64,000 nt of DNA from positions 149,171,298-149,235,297 of the forward strand of contig NC_080542.1 in assembly GCF_028640845.1 (NCBI RefSeq). The letters are read 5' to 3'. Below the pieces are notes generated by a model that ran no database searches, was not told the origin of the DNA, and saw only the letters and a list, made by a program, of their open reading frames with translations. The position numbers and the translations under genes were made by a program. The stretch comes from Ahaetulla prasina. Lineage: Eukaryota > Chordata > Lepidosauria > Squamata > Colubridae. Below are positions 54,001 to 63,000 of this stretch, in pieces (the stretch's first letter is position 1; the number at the start of each line of letters is the position of its first letter).

Positions 54001-57000
54001 AGCAGGAGACCCTATAGCATTTCAGACAAACGGCTGTCCAATCTCATCTTTAAAAGCTCCAGTAATGGAGGACCCGCAGCTTCAGACGGAAAGCCATTGC
54101 ACTGATTAATTTGTCTGGGGTTAAAAGAATAACAACATGGGAAGGGACCTTAGAGGTCTTCTAGTCCAACCTTCTGCCTAAACAGGACCCATACATCGCA
54201 GTCAAGTGGCGGTCTAATTTCTTCTTGAAGGCCTCCAGTGATGGAGCATCCACAACTTCTGGTGGCAAATAGTTCCACTGATTAATTGTTCTCACTGTCC
54301 AGAATACAGAATAACAGCAATGGAAGGAACCTTGGAGGTCTTCTAGTCCAGCCCCCTCCTCAAGCAGGAGACCCTATACCATTTTAGATAGGTAGCTGAC
54401 CAGTCTCTTCTTAAAAAGCTCAAGTGATTGAGCACCCACAACTTCTGGTGGCAAGTAGTTCCACTGGTTAATTGTTCTGGCTGTCAGGAAATTTTTCCTT
54501 CGTTCTAGGTCGGATCTCTCCTCAACGAGTTAACCTCCATTGCTTCTGGTCCTGCAACCACAATAGGGACCAGCAACTTGATTCTGAAGCGAAGTAGTCT
54601 GAAAAACGGTCCTAAGTCTTTTTCCCCCCCCAGTGCCATTGTAACTTTGAACGGTCACTAAGCAAACCATTGTAAGTCGAGGACTGCGTGTACTAACACT
54701 TCACGTGATGTTGATTCTAGTTTTGCCTTCCTTCTTTCCTGCTGATGCAGAGGTAGTGACCGACGCAGAGCCGTCAACCAAGGACAATGTGGCCGAAGGG
54801 CAGCCAAAGTCTGAAGGAGGACTTCGGCGTCCTCACCTCTCAACGGAGCAGAAGGAGAGCCCAGCAATGGAGCCAAGGCTGGATACTGATGGTGAGTTTG
54901 AGGGAGGGGTCTTTGGGTCACCTTGTTTTCTTCCCGCCCATTTGATATCCCTTCTGCTGCAAAAAAATCAGTTTAATCTCCTCACAGAGACATGGGGCGG
55001 CCACAAAGGTGCCCCTGATGTCTAAAGACTTGGAGAGATGTGGATTCGAACGCAGGGCTGAATTAGCAAAAATCAAGGCTTGTGGCAGGGTTTATTTAAT
55101 TCCACTCTGGAGGAATTCCCTCCAGAAACTAAGGGAGAAAAGGATACACTCATTTTCACCCTTACAACAATACGTTTAGTGATGGCTCAAACTGAAACTC
55201 CTCTCCTCTCCTCTCCTCCTCTACCCTACCCTTCCCTATCCACCTCCTTTGTTGTAAACACTCTTCTGCAGAATCTGGATGTCTGGATCAACCCCATTCC
55301 TGTGGGGATGGAGGGCCAGAGCAACCCACATCACCAGGCCTTTTGCGAAGCATCTCTGAGGCTGAGAGCCAATCCAAGGACGGAAAGAAAATGCCTGAGG
55401 CCATTGCTGAGAAGGAACTTCCCAAAAGTTCTCGCAAGGCATCTCCAAAGTTGAGGCCAGGTTTGTCATTTACAAACTTGGGAGAGGGACGAAGGAATTA
55501 TAACAGAATAACAGAGTTGGATGGGATCTCGGAGGTCTTCTAGTCCACCCCTCCCCCCGGGGGGGGGGATGTCGTAAATTGAGAATTCCTGCTGCTGGCT
55601 ACTAGTTATAACTGTATTTGTTTCTAGAGATGATACAGTTGCAATTCCTGAGACTCGGTGGGATGAAACCCACATTAAATGTCCTGTTGTTGGATACGGC
55701 CCATTGTTCATGTCCGTCCAGATCTTTTGGGATCTTGAGCTTGTCTTCTGGGTTGTCAATCGTTCTTGCCATTTTAGTGTCATCTGCGAATTTGGATGAG
55801 TTCCCCTTCTATTCCTTCATCTAAGTCATTTATGAAAATATTGAAGAGTCCTAAGACAGAATCTTGCCGTAGCTCGCTGCTTTTTACATCAATTGTGTTG
55901 TAAATGTTGTACCTTTGATGAACTTATCTTTTCTTTTATGTACACCGAGAGCATATGCACCAAGACAAATTCCTTGTGTGTCCAATCACACTTGGCCAAT
56001 AGAAAATTCTATTCTATTCTATTCTATTCTATTCTATTCTATTCTATTCTATTCTATTCTATTCTATTCTATTACTTCTCTCCTTGTAGACATAGTACCA
56101 CTGAGGACTACTTGTTGAGCATGGTTTGTCAGCTACAGCTCCATCTAGTGGTGATGCTGTTTATTCACATTTTCCCAGCTTACCAAGAAACAGGTTTTGG
56201 TCTACTCTGTCGAACGCCTTACTGAAGTCTAACTAGTATGTCCGCAGCATTTCCCTGGTCTACTAATTTAGTCACTTGGTCAAAGAATGAAATAAGATGG
56301 TCTGTTTTTAACAAACCCATGCTGGCTACTAGTTATATCTTTATTTGTTTCTAGAGATGATACTCGGTGGGATAAAACCCATGTTACATGTTGGATAGGG
56401 CCCATTGTTCAGATCTGTACGTCCAGATCTTTTGGGATCCCAAACTGGTCTTCTGGGGTGTCAACTGTTCTTGCCATTCTGTGTCATCTGCAAATTTGGA
56501 TGAGTTCCCCCTCTAGTCCCTCATCTAAGTCATTTATAACGTTATTTATTTATGAATTCTGTCAGCGTCTTCCTCTCTTGCAGAAGCAGCGTCCGAAGAG
56601 AAACCCCCCCTTCAGGGGTTGCTGAAGTGCCTGAAGGATCTGGTGACCCTGCAGTCTGGCCGTGGCCCCCAAACCCCCCTCAAGGCTTCCATAGGGAGGC
56701 AGCCACGGACCCCTGGATTTGGGCGATGGGGAGGCAGGAGTGACTCATTACCCATCCAAGGTAAGTCTTGATTTTCACGGACAATCCCCATCGTACCAGA
56801 ATTTTTGATTCTCCTCAGACACCTACCTTCTGTTCTGGGACCAAACACAGCCCCCTCCCCAAAACAAATAGAGGTGATCCTCAACTTACGACCACAACTG
56901 AGCCCAACATTTCCATGGCTAAGCAAAACACTTTTTTTCGCTCCATTTTATGACCTTTCTCACCACGGCAGTTAAATGAGTTTCCTGCAGGGGTGTCGTC

Positions 57001-60000
57001 GGTAACCCGGTTGTTAAGTGAATCCGGCTTCCCTCTTGACTTCACTTGCCCGAAAGTCACAAAAGGGGATCAGTGTGACCGTCGTAAATAGGAATCATTT
57101 GCCAAGCATCTGAATTTTGATCACGTGACCACTGGGAATGCTGCAGCGGTTGTGAAGTGTGAAAAAGGGTTGTCGGCCCCTTTTTTTCAGTGCTGTTGTA
57201 ACTTCGACCGTCACTAAATGAACTGCTGTAATTCGGGGACTTCCTGTAGTTAAGGCTCACTGCCCTAATTTTTGTTTTCAGTGTGCATTGCAGGAATTTC
57301 ACTCTAGAAAATAGTAACACAGACTCCTACAGACAAAAGGATGTATTTATAAATTTCAGGAGGGAAAATGATGCACAGAATAATAAAATAAAATAAAATA
57401 ACAGAATAAAAGAATAGCCGAATAACCAAATAACAGAAGAGTGACAAAAGGCTCTAAGAGAGTAACAGAATGACAGAATAATAACAGAATGACAGAATAG
57501 CAGAATAACAATTACACAATTATAACCAAATTACAGAATAACAGAATAGTGGAACGATGAAATGACAGAAAATATTGATTTAACTAAAGGAGTTAGACAA
57601 GGGTGTCCACTTTCTCCACTTCCATTTATTTTATCGTTAGAAATATTATTGACAAAAATCAGAGAAGATCAGGAGATAAAAGGCTTAAGAACCAAAAAGG
57701 AAGAATACAAGCCTTCACTGATGATATGGTATTCATTTTGGAAGAGCCATTAGAGACCGGCCTCAAACTGATTCAAAAAATTGAGGAATTTGGTGAAGTA
57801 GCGGGACTCAAGATAAACAAAAATAAATCTAAATTAATAACAAAAAATCTTACCCAAAGTCAAAAAAATGAATTGGAATACAAAATCAAAATAAATATAA
57901 CTAAGAAAATAAAATACTTAGGGATTTGGCTTACAGCAAAGTGCTCATCAATTAAGGAGGACAATTACGATAAAATACTAAATAATATAAAAAAAAGATT
58001 TGGATAATTGGAAAAATCTACAAATTTCATTATTGGGCAGAACCGATTAAAATGAATATTTTGCCGAAAATTTTATTTCCAATTTCCAAGTCATTCCAAC
58101 AAAATTAGGGAAAACATTCTTTCAAGAGTGGAATAAATTAATTACTAAATTTATATGGCAAGGGAAAAAAGCTAGGATTAAACTAAAATTATTGCAAGAC
58201 ACAAATGATAAAGGGGGCTTGGCTTTACCAGATTGGGAATTATACTACCAAGCATCAATTATCACATGGCTAAAAGATTCGATGGAATTGGAAAATAAAA
58301 GTATTGTAGCAATAGAAGATCACAATATGCAAGTGGCGTGACATTCATTCCTTTGGGATGACAAATACAAAACACATAAATATTTTCAAACACATATAAT
58401 TAGGAATGCTCTGCTACAGATTTGGGAAAAAATAAAACAAAAACATTATACAAGAATCCCAATGTGGCTATCTCCAACAGAAATAATGAAACACCCAAAT
58501 TTATTAGATGTAGGCAAGATAATTAGATACGAGAAATTAGTAAATATACAGGGAAATTTGAGAACAAAACACAAACTGGAAAAAGTGATAGGTATAGAGG
58601 TACAGAGGTGGGTTTCAGCAGGTTCTGTCCAGTTCTGGAGAACCGGTAGCAGAAATTTTGAATAGTTTGGAGAACTGGTAATAAAAATTCTGACTGGCCC
58701 CACCCCCATCTATTCTGTGTCTCCCAAGTCCCAGCTGATCGGGAGGAAATGGAAATTTTGCAGTAACTTTCCCCTCGGAGTGGGATGGGAATGGAGTTTT
58801 TACAGTATCCTTCCCCTGCCACGCCCACCAAGCCACACCCACAGAACCGGTAGTAAAAAAAATTGAAACCCACTACTGGGGAGGTAGATTGGTGGACTTA
58901 CACACAAATACAATCAAGATACATAAAAAAATCACACGAAATTCAAAGAGAGCAGCAAGAACTGGATAAAATTGTACATGGAACAGAGTTAAAATTAATC
59001 AGTAAAATATATGGATACCTATTGCGATATAAAATGGAAAGTGGTTAAAGAAACAATGATCAAATGGGCAAAAAACTTCAGATACAATATAGAATTGGAG
59101 AAATGGGAAAAAATGTGGAGAACAAATACAGAAATGACGATGTCCGCGGCATTCAAGGAAAACCAGTTGAAAATGTTTTATAGATGGCACTTTCCACCTG
59201 CAAGGCTTGCTAAGATGTACCCGAATATCTCCACATTATTTTGGAAGTGTAAAAAGATATATGGAACGTATTACCATTTATGGTGGACACGTCCAAGAGT
59301 GAAAAAATTCTGGGTTAAAATTAAAAAGTGGCTGGAAGAAATAACTAATCAACATATAGACTGGAGACCAGAGACCTTCCTGCTGGGAATATTCAACATG
59401 AAATACAGTAAAGAAATAGGATACCTAATTCTACGTATAATAACAGCTGCCAGAATAGCAGACACACAGAAGTGGAAAAACGAGAATATACCAACGGAGG
59501 AGGAAGTGATAAAAAGAAATCTTGGAATGTGCTGAGAAGGATAAACTAACAAAGGCGTTAAAAGAAAAAGAAGAGTCGGAATATTACATAGTATGGAACA
59601 AATTGTATAATTGGCTAGAGACTAGAAATACCAGATGATGAAAAAAGGTGAAAAGCTTATATATACATGTATATAAAATGGCAATGTATGAAAGAAAATG
59701 AATAGTTAGAAGGATAGATAGGATAGAAGATAAAAAGAAACGAGAGAACGTGACAAGAAAGAAAATTATAATTAAATGAAACGAGAGGGGGAATAAGGAT
59801 GTAAACATGAGAAGAATAAGGAAACGAAGCTGATGTAAAGAAGGAATATATGTTTTATGTTAATGTATGTTATGTATTGTTGTTCTTTTTTGTTAAAAAA
59901 AAAAGAACAGTAGCGGAGTTGGAAGGGACCTTGGAGGTCTTCTAGTCCACCCCCCCGCTCAAACAGGAGACCCTCCTCCCCTCCCCCTCCCCTCCTCAGA

Positions 60001-63000
60001 ATAAGTTTTTCACACTTATGACCGTTGCAGAATCCGATAACCACATGATCAAAATTCATATCCTTGGCAACTGATTCATCCTTAAGACGGTTGCAGTATC
60101 CCGGGGCCACATAGTTCCCGTTTGCGACCTTCTGACCAGCAAAATCAACGGGGAAACAAAATTCACTTAACAACCAGGTTCCTAACTGAATCCACCAATA
60201 TTGTTCACTTAACAACCCTGGCAAGAAAGTTCGTCAACTGGGGCAACCTTCCCTCAACCAATGTTTCACTTAGCAACAGAAATGGTGGGCTCAATTTTTT
60301 TTTTATTTGCATTTATATCCCGCCCTTCTCCGAAGACTCAGGGCGGCTTACACTACGTTAGCAATAGTCTTCATCCTATTTGTATATTTATATACAAAGT
60401 CAACTTATTGCCCCCAACAATCTGGGTCCTCATTTTACCTACCTTATAAAGGATGGAAGGCTGAGTCAACCTTGGGCCTGGTGGGACTTGAACCTGCAGT
60501 AATTGCAAGCAGCTGCTTTTAATAACAGACTGTCTTAGCAGTCTGAGCCACAGAGGCCAATTGTGGTTGTACGTACTGCCTGCATTTTTGAACTTTTCTC
60601 CATGGGCATGTGGAAGGTGTAGGCTCTCTTAGGGTTGCTGAAACATCAGCCTGTTTTACAAACCTGTGTTAATATGTTATTATTAAACAGTTGTAAAATA
60701 ATAGAGTGGTGCAGTGGCCTAGAGGTGGAGCTCTCACCTCACAATCAGGAGGCTGTAAGTTCGATCCTAGGTAGAGGCATATATTTCTCTCTGAGCACAA
60801 TGAGAATATATTTGCTGAACAAAATTCCGCATTGGCGACAGGAAGGGCATCCAGCCACTCAAATACTCCGTTCAGTTGCCCAGACTCCACCCCACAAGGG
60901 ATTGTTGTTATTGTTAGTTGCGAAGTCGTGTCCGACCCATCGCGACCCCATGGACAACGTTCCTCCAGGCCTTCCTGTCCTCTACCATCCTCTGGACTCC
61001 ATTTAATCTCACGCCGACTGCTTCAGTGACTCCATCCAGCCACCTCGTTCTCTGTCATCCCCTTCTTCTTTTGCCCTCCATCTTTCCCAGCATTAGGCTC
61101 TTCTCCAGGGAGTCCTTCCTTCTCATTAGGTGGGTTTATGCATAAACCCCAAGGGATTATGGGGTTGTTAAAAGATAATAACAACGACGATGATGATGAT
61201 GATGAAACAATTGTAAAATGATCTCATGCCCGCCGAAATGAACTCTTTTCAACTTTCCCACGCGGTCACTGTTAGAATTAAGGCATGGGGTTTCTCAGCG
61301 AGGTTTTTATCTCTGTGTATCTAAATTTTAATTCCTACCTGACTAGGTGGCTCAGTGGCTAAGACACTGAGCTTGTCGATCAGGAAGGTCGGCAGTTCGG
61401 TAGTTCGAATCCCTAGTACAGGTCTCCGGCTTGAGCAGGGGGTTGGACTAGATGACCTCCAAGGTCCCTTCCAACTCTGTTACTGTTACCTATTGATCCT
61501 GTCTGCAGTTAAAATGGAAGCTTCCGGAGAGGAGCTGGGGGTCTGCAACCCCAAAGGAGGACCTGGGTCTTCTGTGGCAACCAGGGGGGATCCCTCCATC
61601 CCCCAGCCTGAAGGAAGCAGGAGACCAAATTCCTCAGGTGGAAAAGAGGAAGAGAACTTTCCGGCAGGTACATGACTTGCCAGTAGCACTGTGGCTGCCG
61701 ATCACAGATCCCATCTTGCTAGGTGCAGTTTCCTGGCTGCCGAGGAGGGGGGGCTTTGGTAGGGAAGGGGTTTTTCTGTCTGCTCTTGTCTCTGGCAAAG
61801 CCAGAATTAAGGGCAGTGTTTGTGGGTGTCTGCAGTCAAAACGGAGCAGGAGACCAGCAGCTTCCCCCATCAGGACCTCAAAGGAGACCTTGCACTGGTG
61901 GTTGTCCGTGAAAGTGGGAGCCCAGAGAAGACCCAAGAGCGATCCGGCATCTTACCGATTCGTGGTAAGCGTCCAGATCTGGTTTTGGGGTTGAGTTTCA
62001 TGGGTGACCTGAAACATTGGGAGAAGGGGAGATGGTTGGGAAGGAATGGAGAGAAGGAGGGAGGGAGGGAGGAAGAGGCAGAGAGAAAGAAGGAGAGAAA
62101 AAAGAGTAAGAAAAGGAGGAGAGAGAAAGGAAAGAAGGAAAGAAAGGAGATATAAAGGAAAGAAAAATAAAAGGGAGAAAGGGGCGAAGGCAGGGGAGAA
62201 AGAATGAAGGAAAGAAAAAAGAGTAAGAAAAGAAGGGGAGAGAAAGGAAAGAAGGAAAGAAAGGAAAGGAAAAGGGAGAGAGGGGGAACGAAGGAAGGAA
62301 AAGGAGAAAGAATAAAGTAAGAAAAGGGGGAGAGAGAAAGGAAAGAAAGATCAAGGAAAGGAAGAAGCCTCTTCCACCCCCCTCTAAGTCCCTGCAGTAG
62401 AGATGCTTTCATTTTACTCCTTTCCCCAGTTAAATCCGAGGAAGACCACCCCCTACAAGGCCACGGGGACGTCTTGGAAGAGAAGAGCTACCACCACTTT
62501 GGCCAGCCAAGGAGCAGCTTGTCACCTGGGTCCAAGCTGGGACTATGGGTCCCGTATTCGGCTGGTAAGGCAAAGACCATTTAGGGTGAAGTCTGGGGGG
62601 GGGGGGCACAGCTCTGGTGGTGGGAAGGCTGTCGACTCTACCCCACAATTTTGCATTCTGTGTTTGAGTGATTGTGGCCAAGGTTGAGCTGGGGAGATGA
62701 AGAAGAAGTCAAGATTGATCTGGGGAGGGCAAGAAGAACATCTGAGCTAAATTAGGGTAGAGGGCATTTTGGGGGTCAAAGAGGTAGACAGAGACACTTC
62801 AGCAGGCAGTGGGAGACCTCCTCTAGGTGGCTCTGAGAAGAAGCAGGAAGTGTTGGGAGTTTCAATCCTAGGAAGTCCAGAAGGGAAGCCAGACCCGGGC
62901 CAGATGTTGGAGAAAGAAGGATGGAAGGAGCCGGTTCAGAGGTTCCTGCCCAGCCTAGGTGTACATAGTGAGGGCTTCTCTGATACCCATCCCTGAGGGA

